This document shows, one piece after another, positions 6,137 through 14,271 of a DNA stretch of 20,167 nucleotides. The notes under the pieces are model-generated. The model searched no databases, was not told where the DNA came from, and saw nothing but the letters and a program-made list of their open reading frames with translations. Numbering within the stretch: the first letter of the stretch is position 1; every line of letters starts with the position of its first letter. The stretch is from Oscillospiraceae bacterium UBA1230 (GTDB taxonomy: Bacteria > Bacillota > Clostridia > Oscillospirales > Oscillospiraceae), in NCBI GenBank assembly GCA_002309395.1, contig DBWU01000061.1, positions 2,140 to 22,306 on the forward strand. Direction: 5' to 3'. Position numbers and translations under genes: made by a program.

Positions 6137-7492
6137 TTGGAATATCTTTTGGGTCTCGACATCGGCACGTCCTCTGTGAAAGGCGTTTTGCTGACAGCGG
6201 ACGGGCAGGTGCATCACGAGGCAAAGGGCGAGTTCACCTATCAAAGAACGCCGGACGGCAGGGTGGAGCTGGTACCGGAGCAATATATCGAGGTGTGTTT
6301 GCACACGATCCGCACTCTGGCGGAAAAAACTGAAAGCGGTACGATCAAAGGCGTCTGCGCCTCCTCCGCCAGCGGCAATCTGCTGCTCATGGATAAGGGG
6401 AATAAACCGCTGACCCCTATCATCGGCTGGCAGGATCAGCGCGTTAGAAACGAAGCCCGCGACCTTCTTTCTAATCTGGATACCGATCGATTCTACCGCC
6501 AGACCGGCTGGCCGTACGGATTCAAGTGTATGCCCCTTTCCCAGCTTTGCTATATCAAAGCGCACGATCCGGCGCTTTTGCGCCGGTGCGCTATGGCGGC
6601 AATGAGTACGGAATACCTCTACTTTGCGCTCACAGGGGAGTGGGGGATCAGCCCCTCGGCAGGTGTGACCTATTATTTGATCGACCAGCAGACCGGCGAC
6701 TATGTAGAACCTGTTCTCAACGCGCTGGGACTTACACCGGCGCAGTTTCCGCCCGTCCTGCCCTGCGGCACGGTGCTGGGCGGCGTTACGGAAGAGGCGG
6801 CGGCGCGGTGCGGCTTACCTGCCGGAACGCCGGTGATCCTCGGCACGTTCGATCATCCTTCCGCGGCGCGCGGCGCAGGCATTCTGGAAGAGGGCGAATT
6901 GCTCCTCTCCTGCGGCACGTCCTGGGTGGCTTTTTTCCCGGTAAAGGATCGGCAAAAAGGGTTTGCGGCACGGTCGTTGGTAGACCCGTTTTTATCGCCC
7001 GACGGCTGTTACGGCGTAATGGCGTCGGTAACGTCGCTGGCGGAGCGACTCCACAGTTACACGGCGCGGTATATCGACGATTCCCCCCAAATGTTCACCA
7101 CGCTGTCGTTCCTTGCCCGAAAGAGCGTATCCGGCGCCCACGGCTTAACGCTGGATTTGCTGGGCGAGCCGGAGGAGGAGCAGATCCGCGCCTATCCCAA
7201 AGAAGACGTGGCCCGCGCCATCATGGAGGGCGCGGTAGGACTGTTGAAGAGTAAACTGGACGCGCTGGCGCGGCACGGTATCGCAGCCAAACGCGCCGTT
7301 ATGGTAGGCGGACCCTCGGCGGACCCCTACTGGGCGGAGCTGATCGAGTCAATGTGCCATATCCGTGTTGAGGTCCGGCACGGCGCGTACGCCGGCGCGG
7401 TGGGCGCGGCGATCCTCGCCGGAATCGGCGCGGGGATCTATCAAAATGAACGGGAAGCACTGGCGAGATTTCAAGAGTGGGAAAGGAAATAA
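6137..7492 (+). CDS. FGGY-family carbohydrate kinase (xylulokinase-like)
   Basis: This encodes 451 residues and uses a TTG start with GAGGTG 8 bases upstream. The N-terminal phosphate loop LGLDIGTSSVKG (5-16) carries Asp8. GWQDQR (97-102) is the family's substrate-binding WqD.R motif. GTFDHPSAARGAG (236-248) has the probable catalytic base Asp239. SCGTSW (258-263) is the second phosphate motif. VGGPSADPYWAELI and GAYAGAVGAAILAG near the C-terminus form the FGGY signature region. FGGY kinases phosphorylate ketoses or polyols with ATP. The ketose made by the preceding isomerase is the likely substrate. It is slightly shorter than xylulokinases (about 490), but all motifs are intact. The next gene begins 4 bases after its stop. 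Confidence 0.9.
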   Translation: MEYLLGLDIGTSSVKGVLLTADGQVHHEAKGEFTYQRTPDGRVELVPEQYIEVCLHTIRTLAEKTESGTIKGVCASSASGNLLLMDKGNKPLTPIIGWQDQRVRNEARDLLSNLDTDRFYRQTGWPYGFKCMPLSQLCYIKAHDPALLRRCAMAAMSTEYLYFALTGEWGISPSAGVTYYLIDQQTGDYVEPVLNALGLTPAQFPPVLPCGTVLGGVTEEAAARCGLPAGTPVILGTFDHPSAARGAGILEEGELLLSCGTSWVAFFPVKDRQKGFAARSLVDPFLSPDGCYGVMASVTSLAERLHSYTARYIDDSPQMFTTLSFLARKSVSGAHGLTLDLLGEPEEEQIRAYPKEDVARAIMEGAVGLLKSKLDALARHGIAAKRAVMVGGPSADPYWAELIESMCHIRVEVRHGAYAGAVGAAILAGIGAGIYQNEREALARFQEWERK

Positions 7493-7496
7493 GACC

Positions 7497-8795
7497 ATGA
7501 GCAAGATCAGAGTGGGTGTGATAGGCGCGTACCGCGGCAGCAGTATGATCAACTACTGTGCCATCGCGGACAACGCGGAGGTGGTGGCGATCTGTGACCG
7601 CTGGGCGGAGAGTCTGGAGATCCAGAAGGCGCTGCATAAGGATCTGCCCATTACCTATTATAATAACTTCGACGATTTTATCCGCCATGACATGGACGCG
7701 GTGGTGCTGGCGAATTACGCCCACGAGCACGCGCCGTTTGCCATTGCCGCCATGAAGGCGGGCAAGCACGTGTTCTCCGAAGTGGTGCCGGTGCAGACCA
7801 TGCAGGAGGCGGTGGAGCTGATCGAAGCGGTGGAGCAGACCGGCAAGATCTACGCCTACGGCGAGAACTACTGCTATATGGGCGGTACGTATGAGATGAA
7901 ACGCCTTTACCGACAAGGCGAGATCGGGGAGCTGGAGTACGCCGAGTGCGAATACGTCCATAACGGCGAGACCATCTGGCCCAGCATCACCTACGGCGAC
8001 CCCAATCACTGGCGCAACCGGATGTATTCCACATTCTACTGCACCCATTCACTGGGTCCTGTGATCCATGCCACCGGGTTGCGTCCCGTGGCGGTGACCG
8101 GTTTTGAAAGCACCATGAACGAGCGGCGCCTTCGGGTGGGTGCCAGAAGCGCCACCTTCGGAATCGAGATGGTGACGCTCAATAACGGCGCCATCGTGCG
8201 GAGTCTCCACGGCGGACTCTATAAAAACTCCATCTGGTACAACATGTACGGATCCAAGGGGCGCATGGAAACGGCTCGCAAGGATACCGACGAGGGAGAA
8301 TACAGGAGACTCTACGTGAATGTGGACGCGTACGACGGTGAGTACGTCAAGCACCCTGTCAAGAACTATTTACCCGTGCGTGATATGGACGAACGGTGCA
8401 AGGATTTCGGTCACGGCGGCTCGGATTTCTACTCCATGTGGCACTTTATCGAAAAGCTCCGGGGCAACCCGGAGGCGGATACCATCGACGTATACGAGGC
8501 GATGGACATGTTTTTGCCCGGCCTTTTCGCCTACCGCTCCATTTTAGCCGGCGGCGCGCCGATGGAGATCCCGGATCTGCGGGACAAGGCGGAGCGGGAG
8601 AAATGGCGCCACGATGTGGCGTGTACCGATCCGGAGAAGGCGGGTGATATGCTGCTGCCTACCTGCAAATCCGGCACGCCGGATATTCCGGCGGCGGTCT
8701 ATGAGAAGGTGGCGAAGCTGTGGGAGGCGGAGAAATACGCCGACGACGGCTACGCGAAGAAGGCATTTAAACAGGGGGAGGGGACCAACACGTGA
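7497..8795 (+). CDS. Gfo/Idh/MocA family protein, GH109-like
   Basis: This encodes 432 residues. An N-terminal Rossmann fold begins KIRVGVIGAYRGSSM, a variant of GxGxxG with an aromatic insertion, and VVAICDRW supplies the nucleotide-binding acid. The usual EKP motif is replaced by SEVVP (94-98), so the common catalytic lysine is absent. This change is also seen in NAD-dependent glycosidases of family GH109 and relatives. GENYCY (Glu123), EYVHN (Tyr153) and YCTHSLGP (Tyr181, His184) recall the E-N, Y-x-H and Y-x-x-H motifs I associate with GH109. The enzyme may therefore act by transient C3 oxidation of a sugar or glycoside rather than as a simple dehydrogenase. GGAAAGGA precedes the ATG. An upstream in-frame extension to 7365 lies inside the kinase gene and is rejected. 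Its stop overlaps the next start. Confidence 0.85.
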   Translation: MSKIRVGVIGAYRGSSMINYCAIADNAEVVAICDRWAESLEIQKALHKDLPITYYNNFDDFIRHDMDAVVLANYAHEHAPFAIAAMKAGKHVFSEVVPVQTMQEAVELIEAVEQTGKIYAYGENYCYMGGTYEMKRLYRQGEIGELEYAECEYVHNGETIWPSITYGDPNHWRNRMYSTFYCTHSLGPVIHATGLRPVAVTGFESTMNERRLRVGARSATFGIEMVTLNNGAIVRSLHGGLYKNSIWYNMYGSKGRMETARKDTDEGEYRRLYVNVDAYDGEYVKHPVKNYLPVRDMDERCKDFGHGGSDFYSMWHFIEKLRGNPEADTIDVYEAMDMFLPGLFAYRSILAGGAPMEIPDLRDKAEREKWRHDVACTDPEKAGDMLLPTCKSGTPDIPAAVYEKVAKLWEAEKYADDGYAKKAFKQGEGTNT

Positions 8796-9697
8796 AATTA
8801 GCCACCACCACCGGCGACTTTGCCCAGTATGCACAGACATGGGAAGAGTGCGTGCGCTGGATTCACGAGGCGGGCTTTCGCTACGTGGATTTCGGCGGCG
8901 TCAGCGACCGGCAGTTTGTGCGGGACGACGGTTGGGAGGACAGGGCGAAGCGACTGAACGACTATGCGCAGAGTCTGGGAATGCAGTTCATCCAGATGCA
9001 CTCGCCGGACGGGATCAACCCGCTGGACCCTGTGCGGCAGGATGAGCTGGTGACTATCACCAACCGCTCCATCGAGATCTGCGCGGTGATGGGGATCCCC
9101 CAGACGGTGGTGCATTTCGGCACCCGGCCGGGGCTTACGAAAGAGGAGTTCTACAAAGAAAACCTGGCGTTTTACCGCCGCCTTTTCCCCACGATGGAGA
9201 AAACCGGCGTAAACGTGCTGGTGGAAAACAGCCCCCGGAAACACGCGCCGCCGGACAGCTACTGCCTTGCCACGGGCGAGGAGCTGGCGGACTTTCTCCG
9301 CTATGCCGGCCATCCGCTGCTCCACGCCGTGTGGGACACGGGTCACGGCAATCTGGACGGCCCCCAGTACGAGAGCATCCTGGCGCTGGGCAAGGAGCTG
9401 TACGGGCTTCACGTACACGACAACAACGGCTGGGCGGATGAACACACGATTCCGTTCTCCGGCACGGTGAGTCTGGACGGACTCATGCACGGTCTGCTGG
9501 ATATCGGCTATCAGGGCTACTTCACCTTCGAGGTGGTGCGGCTGCTGGAATATAAGAACGGGCAGGCGCCGCGCCATAAGTTTGAAGGCGACCGGCGGTT
9601 GCGCCACCCTACGGCGGAACTGCAAATGGCGGCGGAAAAACTGCTCTATGCCATCGGAAAGCATTGTCTGACCGCTTACGGCGTTTTTGAAGAATAA
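8792..9697 (+). CDS. Sugar phosphate isomerase/epimerase-type TIM barrel (AP_endonuc_2 fold)
   Basis: This encodes 301 residues. The pattern fits xylose-isomerase-like TIM barrels: VVHFGTRPG after strand 4, NVLVENSP with Glu145, VWDTGHGNLDG with Asp182 and His185, GLHVHDNNG with His207/His209, and FTFEVVR with Glu247. These residues are the expected divalent-metal ligands at barrel strand ends. The GTG start at 8792 overlaps the preceding stop in the form GTGA, with GGGGGAGGGG just upstream, so the two proteins are translationally coupled and probably made in equal amounts. Comparable pairs of a Gfo/Idh/MocA protein with an AP_endonuc_2 barrel oxidise and then cleave or isomerise 3-keto-glycosides, including C-glycoside deglycosylases. 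A plain epimerase or ketol isomerase is the alternative. Confidence 0.85.
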   Translation: MKLATTTGDFAQYAQTWEECVRWIHEAGFRYVDFGGVSDRQFVRDDGWEDRAKRLNDYAQSLGMQFIQMHSPDGINPLDPVRQDELVTITNRSIEICAVMGIPQTVVHFGTRPGLTKEEFYKENLAFYRRLFPTMEKTGVNVLVENSPRKHAPPDSYCLATGEELADFLRYAGHPLLHAVWDTGHGNLDGPQYESILALGKELYGLHVHDNNGWADEHTIPFSGTVSLDGLMHGLLDIGYQGYFTFEVVRLLEYKNGQAPRHKFEGDRRLRHPTAELQMAAEKLLYAIGKHCLTAYGVFEE

Positions 9698-9713
9698 GGA
9701 GGGAGAACACAGG

Positions 9714-10661
9714 ATGAATCATGAAAAAATGTGGGCGTATTTGATGCATTTGTCCACCAATATGTGGAGCGAACCGGGCGCCGCCTATACGCCTTCGAGC
9801 GGCGCGCCCTGGCAGGACCACCTGACCACCGAGGATGAGACGTGGAAAAAGGTGATCGACTTTCTCCCCGGCTGCGGTTTCAACACCGTACTCATCGACG
9901 TGGGGGATGGCGTGCAGTTTGAAAGCCATCCGGAGGTGTCCATCCCCGGCGCATGGTCCAAAGAGAAGCTGAAAGGGGAGCTGGATCGGATCCGTTCTCT
10001 GGGCATGACGCCCCTGCCCAAGCTGAACTTCTCCGCCGGACACGACGCGTGGCTGAAGGACTACTCCCACATGGTGTCTACCAAACCCTACTATCAGGTA
10101 TGCGAAGATCTCATTCGGGAAGTGGCGGAGCTGTTTGACCATCCGGCGTACTTCCATTTAGGGCTGGACGAGGAATGGGATCAAGGCAGTGAGAACATGA
10201 AGATCGTGCGACCTCGCCGCATCTGGTGGCATGACGTGAATTTCCTCTTCGGTGTGTGCGACAAGGTGGGCGCCCGTCCGTGGGTATGGGCGGATCCGTG
10301 TTACGCCGATCCGGAGGACTATTGCAAGAATATGTCCAAGGACGCGCTCCAGAGCAACTGGTATTACGGCACGCTCCGTAAGAATCCGGACGGCAGTTAC
10401 CAGAAGATCGAGGTGGAAACATACCGCATTTTAGAAAAAGCGGGGTTCGATCAGGTCCCCACCAGCAGCGCGCTGTCGAGATGGTATAACTCGGCGGAAA
10501 ATATGGAGATGGGCAAGGAAGTCATCGCGCCGGAGCGTTTGAAAGGATATCTCACCTGCTCTTGGTACTTTGCCTATGACAGATACTATTACGCCATGCT
10601 CCATGAGGCGCATCTTTTCAAGCGCGCCAAGCAGATCCACTATCCGGAAGAGTGTAAGTAA
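9714..10661 (+). CDS. Uncharacterised GH20-like TIM-barrel protein
   Basis: This encodes 315 residues with no signal peptide. I do not recognise a named family with certainty. Alternating hydrophobic strands suggest a (beta/alpha)8 barrel: NTVLIDVGDG (57-66), GMTPLPKLNFSAGH (97-110), PAYFHLGLDEEW (144-155), ARPWVWADP (187-195), LQSNWYYGT (212-220) and GYLTCSWYF (278-286). HLGLDEEW resembles the Asp-Glu pair of GH20 hexosaminidases (D152, E153), and WVWAD and SNWYYG also fit that fold. Retaining GH20 enzymes use substrate-assisted catalysis on N-acetylated sugars; this activity is only a suggestion. Start: the ATG at 9714 has AAGGAGGG about 10 bases upstream, and the earlier TTG at 9687 overlaps the previous gene and is less likely. 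It lies between the TIM-barrel gene and the ABC importer. Confidence 0.65.
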   Translation: MNHEKMWAYLMHLSTNMWSEPGAAYTPSSGAPWQDHLTTEDETWKKVIDFLPGCGFNTVLIDVGDGVQFESHPEVSIPGAWSKEKLKGELDRIRSLGMTPLPKLNFSAGHDAWLKDYSHMVSTKPYYQVCEDLIREVAELFDHPAYFHLGLDEEWDQGSENMKIVRPRRIWWHDVNFLFGVCDKVGARPWVWADPCYADPEDYCKNMSKDALQSNWYYGTLRKNPDGSYQKIEVETYRILEKAGFDQVPTSSALSRWYNSAENMEMGKEVIAPERLKGYLTCSWYFAYDRYYYAMLHEAHLFKRAKQIHYPEECK

Positions 10662-10685
10662 AAAATATATAAAAGGAGAATTACC

Positions 10686-12299
10686 ATGAAAACAAGAAAG
10701 AATCTGACACGAGTGGCGGCACTGATCCTCTCTGTCTTAATGGTGGCGGGTCTTTTGTCCGGCTGCGGCGGCAACGGCGGCGGCAACGGCAGCGGCTCCG
10801 GCAACGGTAAGCTGAAGATCGGTATTCCCCAGTCCGCGGTGGTCACGGACTATTATAACAACTCTTTCACCAGGTACATTGAAGAGAAGCTGGGCGCGGA
10901 AGTGGAGTTCGTGCTGTTCAGCAACGCCAACGAGGCGATGAACCAGCTCTCCTTGATGTGCGCCGCCGGCGACGAGTTGCCGGACGTGCTGATCGGCTTT
11001 TCCAACATGAGCGGCTCGCTGATGTATGAGTATGGTCAGGACGGGTTCTTCATTGAGCTCAACGACCTGATCGACCGGTACGGCACGGAGTTCAAAAAGC
11101 ATATGGAAGCACTGCCGCAAGATGAGTATGACCGCGTCATGGACTTCATCACCAAGCCCGATAGCGGCGCTATCTACGGCTTGCCCACCTACAGCGCCGT
11201 GACCATTTCCGACTACATGCAAAACCAGATGGTCATCAACCGTCAGTGGCTCAATATCCTCGGGCTGGAAGCGCCCACCACGGTCGATGAGCTCTACGAT
11301 GTGCTGGTGGCGTTCCGGGACGAGGATCCCAACGGCAACGGCAAGGCGGATGAGCTGCCCATGCTCTCCTCCGGTATCTATTACTACATCATCAACGCGT
11401 TCGTTTACTATGACAGCATGAACACCTATAACATCACCGACGGTAAGGTGTGGTCTCCCGCGGTTTGCGATGAATACCGGGAGGCGCTCACCTACCTTTG
11501 CAAGCTATACGATGAGGGGCTCATCAAGTTCGATATCCCCGCCAACGACGCCAAGAGCACCATTTCCGGCAGCGGCACCACCGCCCGGGTGGGTATCTGG
11601 AGCGGCAACCCCCAGCTCCAGGTCAATGCCTCCTCCCAGGTATTGGATCAGTATGAGGCGCTGGAGCCGCTGTCGGACGAGACCGGTAAGGGCGGCTATC
11701 TGGTGGAGTGGCCCCGCGACCTGCTGCTGACCGGCCATATCACCAAGGACTGCGAGGATCCGGAGCTGGCGATGCGCTTTTTGGATCTGTGCTATGAAGA
11801 CGGCGTTGTGACCCGCCGCCGTCACGGCGAGGAAGGAACCAACTGGGTCTGGGTGGAAGAGGCAGAGCCCAACACGTTCTTCGGCATGAGCCACATCAAG
11901 GTGCTCGACGGCGACCTCTTTAACTCCAACAACGTGACCTGGGGTTCTCTCATGCCCAGCATCTATACGGACGATAACTATCTGACCATCGCATCCACCG
12001 CCGGCGGCTATGCTACGGAGATGTCCCGGATTGTTCACGCACAGACGGAGCTGGCGCAGACCTGGCGCAAGCCGGCGGAGACCGTGGTCAACTTGAAGCT
12101 CACGCTGGAAGAGCGCGCGGAGCGTGAGAACATCAACGGCAAGATTACTACCACTACCTCCCAGTATTTCGGCATGTTCCTCTCCGGTCAGCTCGATCCT
12201 ACCAAAGACGCCGACTGGAACAAATACGTCAATGACATGGAGGCGTGCGGCCTTTCCAAGTTGGTGGGTATTTATCAGGCGGCGTACGACAGACAGTAA
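10686..12299 (+). CDS. ABC transporter sugar-binding lipoprotein (LplA-type)
   Basis: This encodes 537 residues. A charged N-terminus, a hydrophobic helix and a lipobox LLSGC give cleavage before Cys27 and lipid anchoring to the outer face of the membrane. A flexible Gly/Asn/Ser-rich spacer (28-41) follows, then a large solute-binding domain. DEDPNGNGKADE (212-223) looks like the dockerin-type calcium loop common in this large LplA-like group. Length matches these Clostridial and Paenibacillus binding proteins (about 500-560), which bind oligosaccharides for LplBC-type permeases. AAAAGGAG precedes the ATG. It is 24 bases from the GH20-like gene and 51 bases from the first permease. Its size and the neighbouring glycosidase-type enzymes suggest an oligosaccharide ligand. 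The exact ligand is unknown. Confidence 0.92.
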   Translation: MKTRKNLTRVAALILSVLMVAGLLSGCGGNGGGNGSGSGNGKLKIGIPQSAVVTDYYNNSFTRYIEEKLGAEVEFVLFSNANEAMNQLSLMCAAGDELPDVLIGFSNMSGSLMYEYGQDGFFIELNDLIDRYGTEFKKHMEALPQDEYDRVMDFITKPDSGAIYGLPTYSAVTISDYMQNQMVINRQWLNILGLEAPTTVDELYDVLVAFRDEDPNGNGKADELPMLSSGIYYYIINAFVYYDSMNTYNITDGKVWSPAVCDEYREALTYLCKLYDEGLIKFDIPANDAKSTISGSGTTARVGIWSGNPQLQVNASSQVLDQYEALEPLSDETGKGGYLVEWPRDLLLTGHITKDCEDPELAMRFLDLCYEDGVVTRRRHGEEGTNWVWVEEAEPNTFFGMSHIKVLDGDLFNSNNVTWGSLMPSIYTDDNYLTIASTAGGYATEMSRIVHAQTELAQTWRKPAETVVNLKLTLEERAERENINGKITTTTSQYFGMFLSGQLDPTKDADWNKYVNDMEACGLSKLVGIYQAAYDRQ

Positions 12300-12350
12300 G
12301 AATGATGCCGCCGCGCATAGCGCATTCAGACATAGAAAGGACACGGTGAC

Positions 12351-13325
12351 ATGAGCGCAGCACGGAAAAACAAAGCCCCGGTTAACACGTTGATCCCGCA
12401 AAAGGGCTTTGCACGGTTCAAAAAGAACTTTCTGCGGGATCGCCAGCTCTACTTGCTGATTATCATCGGCATCGCGCCGTTCATTCTGTTCCATTACGGT
12501 CCTATGTACGGCGTGCAGATTGCCTTTCGTGATTACCGTATTGCCGACGGCATTATCGGCAGCCGGTGGGTGGGCTTGAAATGGTTCGAAGAGTTTTTGA
12601 CCGACCCCAACTTCAAGCGCATTTTCATCAACACGCTGATGATCTCCCTGTACTCGCTGGTGACGTTCCCCTTGCCGATCATCATGGCGCTTCTTTTCAA
12701 CGCCATGCGTAAACAGCGGTATAAGAGCGTGGCGCAGACCATCTCCTATATGCCGCACTTCATCTCCATGACGGTGTTTGTGGGTATTTTGAACCTGATT
12801 CTCAGTCCCACCTCCGGCATCTACGGCAACGTGTTCCGCCTGCTGGGCGGCAACGGCTATCCTACCGACTTCCGCACGCTGGCAGGCTCTTTCCGCCATC
12901 TGTACATCTGGTCGGGCGTGTGGCAGGGCATGGGCTGGCAGACGATCCTCTATACCTCGGCGCTTTCCGCCGTCTCCTCGGAGCTCCATGAAGCGGCGTG
13001 TCTGGACGGCGCCTCCCGGTTCAAGCGGATCATCCACGTGGATCTGCCCGCCATCATGCCTACCATCGCCATTATGCTGATCCTCCGTATGGGCGGACTG
13101 ATCAGCGTAGGCTTTGAAAAGGCGTATTTGATGCAGAGCCCCTTGAACCTGTCCACCTCGGAGTTGATCTCCACCTACGTGTATAAGCGTGGTCTGAGCG
13201 ATTTCCGCCGCTTCTCCTACGGCACGGCGGTGAGCCTGTTCAACACAGCCATCAATATCACGCTGATGCTCATTACCAACTACACCAGCAAGAAGGTCAC
13301 GGAGAACGAGGTCTCGGTGATTTAA
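12351..13325 (+). CDS. ABC sugar importer permease (LplB-type)
   Basis: This encodes 324 residues with about six membrane helices. The first is near 33-50 (YLLIIIGIAPFILFHYGPMYG, a typical LplB start) and the rest span 90-310. The EAA loop, ELHEAACLDGASRFKRIIHVDLP (about 211-233), is where the transport ATPase docks. AGAAAGGA with ATG nearby supports the start. It forms the membrane channel together with the following permease. No ATPase gene lies in the window, and this subfamily usually shares a genome-encoded MsmX-type ATPase. Confidence 0.92.
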   Translation: MSAARKNKAPVNTLIPQKGFARFKKNFLRDRQLYLLIIIGIAPFILFHYGPMYGVQIAFRDYRIADGIIGSRWVGLKWFEEFLTDPNFKRIFINTLMISLYSLVTFPLPIIMALLFNAMRKQRYKSVAQTISYMPHFISMTVFVGILNLILSPTSGIYGNVFRLLGGNGYPTDFRTLAGSFRHLYIWSGVWQGMGWQTILYTSALSAVSSELHEAACLDGASRFKRIIHVDLPAIMPTIAIMLILRMGGLISVGFEKAYLMQSPLNLSTSELISTYVYKRGLSDFRRFSYGTAVSLFNTAINITLMLITNYTSKKVTENEVSVI

Positions 13326-13343
13326 CGGAAAGGAGGAACAAAC

Positions 13344-14255
13344 ATGAATGCTTTGGCGATCAAAAAGCGGAGCGGCAGGATCAGTTCTTCCGACCGCAGA
13401 TTCGATATGATCATCACGGCGATCGTAACGCTCTACGTTGTGACCATTCTCTATCCGCTGATCTACGTGCTGTCCTCCTCCTTCTCCTCCGGTACCGCTG
13501 TAACGGAGGGCAAGGTGCTTCTCTGGCCGGTGGACTTCTCGCTGGAAGGCTACAAGATGGTGTTCAACTACAAAGCGGTATGGATGGGATATGCCAACAC
13601 GCTTTTCTACACCGTGGGCAGAACGATCATTCTGGAGGCTCAGATCATTCTGGTGGCGTATGTGCTGTCCAGAAAAACCTTTCAGGGGCGCAAGCTCTTC
13701 ACCTGGATCTGCGTTTTTTCCATGTGGTTCAGCGGCGGACTGATCCCCAGCTACATCCTTATTTCCAGCCTGGGACTGAACAACTCCCGCTGGGGTTACC
13801 TCATCATGGGCAGCATGAACATTACCTATATGATCATCATGCGCACCTATTTCCAGACGGCGATACCCGGCGAGATGCTGGAATCTGCGAAGATCGACGG
13901 TGTTACGGATATTCAGTATCTCTTCAAGATCGCCCTGCCTCTTGCCAAGCCGGTGCTGTCGGTGATCACCCTCTACCTCATCGTGGCGGAGTGGAACAAC
14001 TATTTCGGACCTATGATCTACCTGCGGCCGACGGATCTGCACCCGCTGCAGTTGATCCTTCGGCGCATTCTGGAGGCAAGCCAAATGGATCTGACCATGG
14101 TCTCGGACGCGGAAATGGTTTCTCAAGCGGCACAGATGGGCGACGTACTCAAATACGGCGTGATCGTGGTGTCCACCGTACCTATGCTGTGTCTGTTCCC
14201 CTTTGTGCAGAAGTTTTTCAATAAGGGATTGATGATGGGCGCGCTGAAGGGTTAA
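13344..14255 (+). CDS. ABC sugar importer permease (LplC/YtcP-type)
   Basis: This encodes 303 residues with six predicted membrane helices. ILYPLIYVLSSSFSSG near the first helix is typical of the LplC/YtcP side of the heterodimer. The EAA loop is MLESAKIDGVTDIQYLFKIALP (about 178-199), with a Ser-Ala-Lys variant of EAA followed by the conserved D-G. AGGAGG lies 9 bases before the ATG, and the gene is 18 bases from the preceding permease. It completes the translocation pore, with ATP supplied by an ATPase encoded elsewhere. Confidence 0.93.
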   Translation: MNALAIKKRSGRISSSDRRFDMIITAIVTLYVVTILYPLIYVLSSSFSSGTAVTEGKVLLWPVDFSLEGYKMVFNYKAVWMGYANTLFYTVGRTIILEAQIILVAYVLSRKTFQGRKLFTWICVFSMWFSGGLIPSYILISSLGLNNSRWGYLIMGSMNITYMIIMRTYFQTAIPGEMLESAKIDGVTDIQYLFKIALPLAKPVLSVITLYLIVAEWNNYFGPMIYLRPTDLHPLQLILRRILEASQMDLTMVSDAEMVSQAAQMGDVLKYGVIVVSTVPMLCLFPFVQKFFNKGLMMGALKG

Positions 14256-14271
14256 CGCGGGAGGTGACAGG

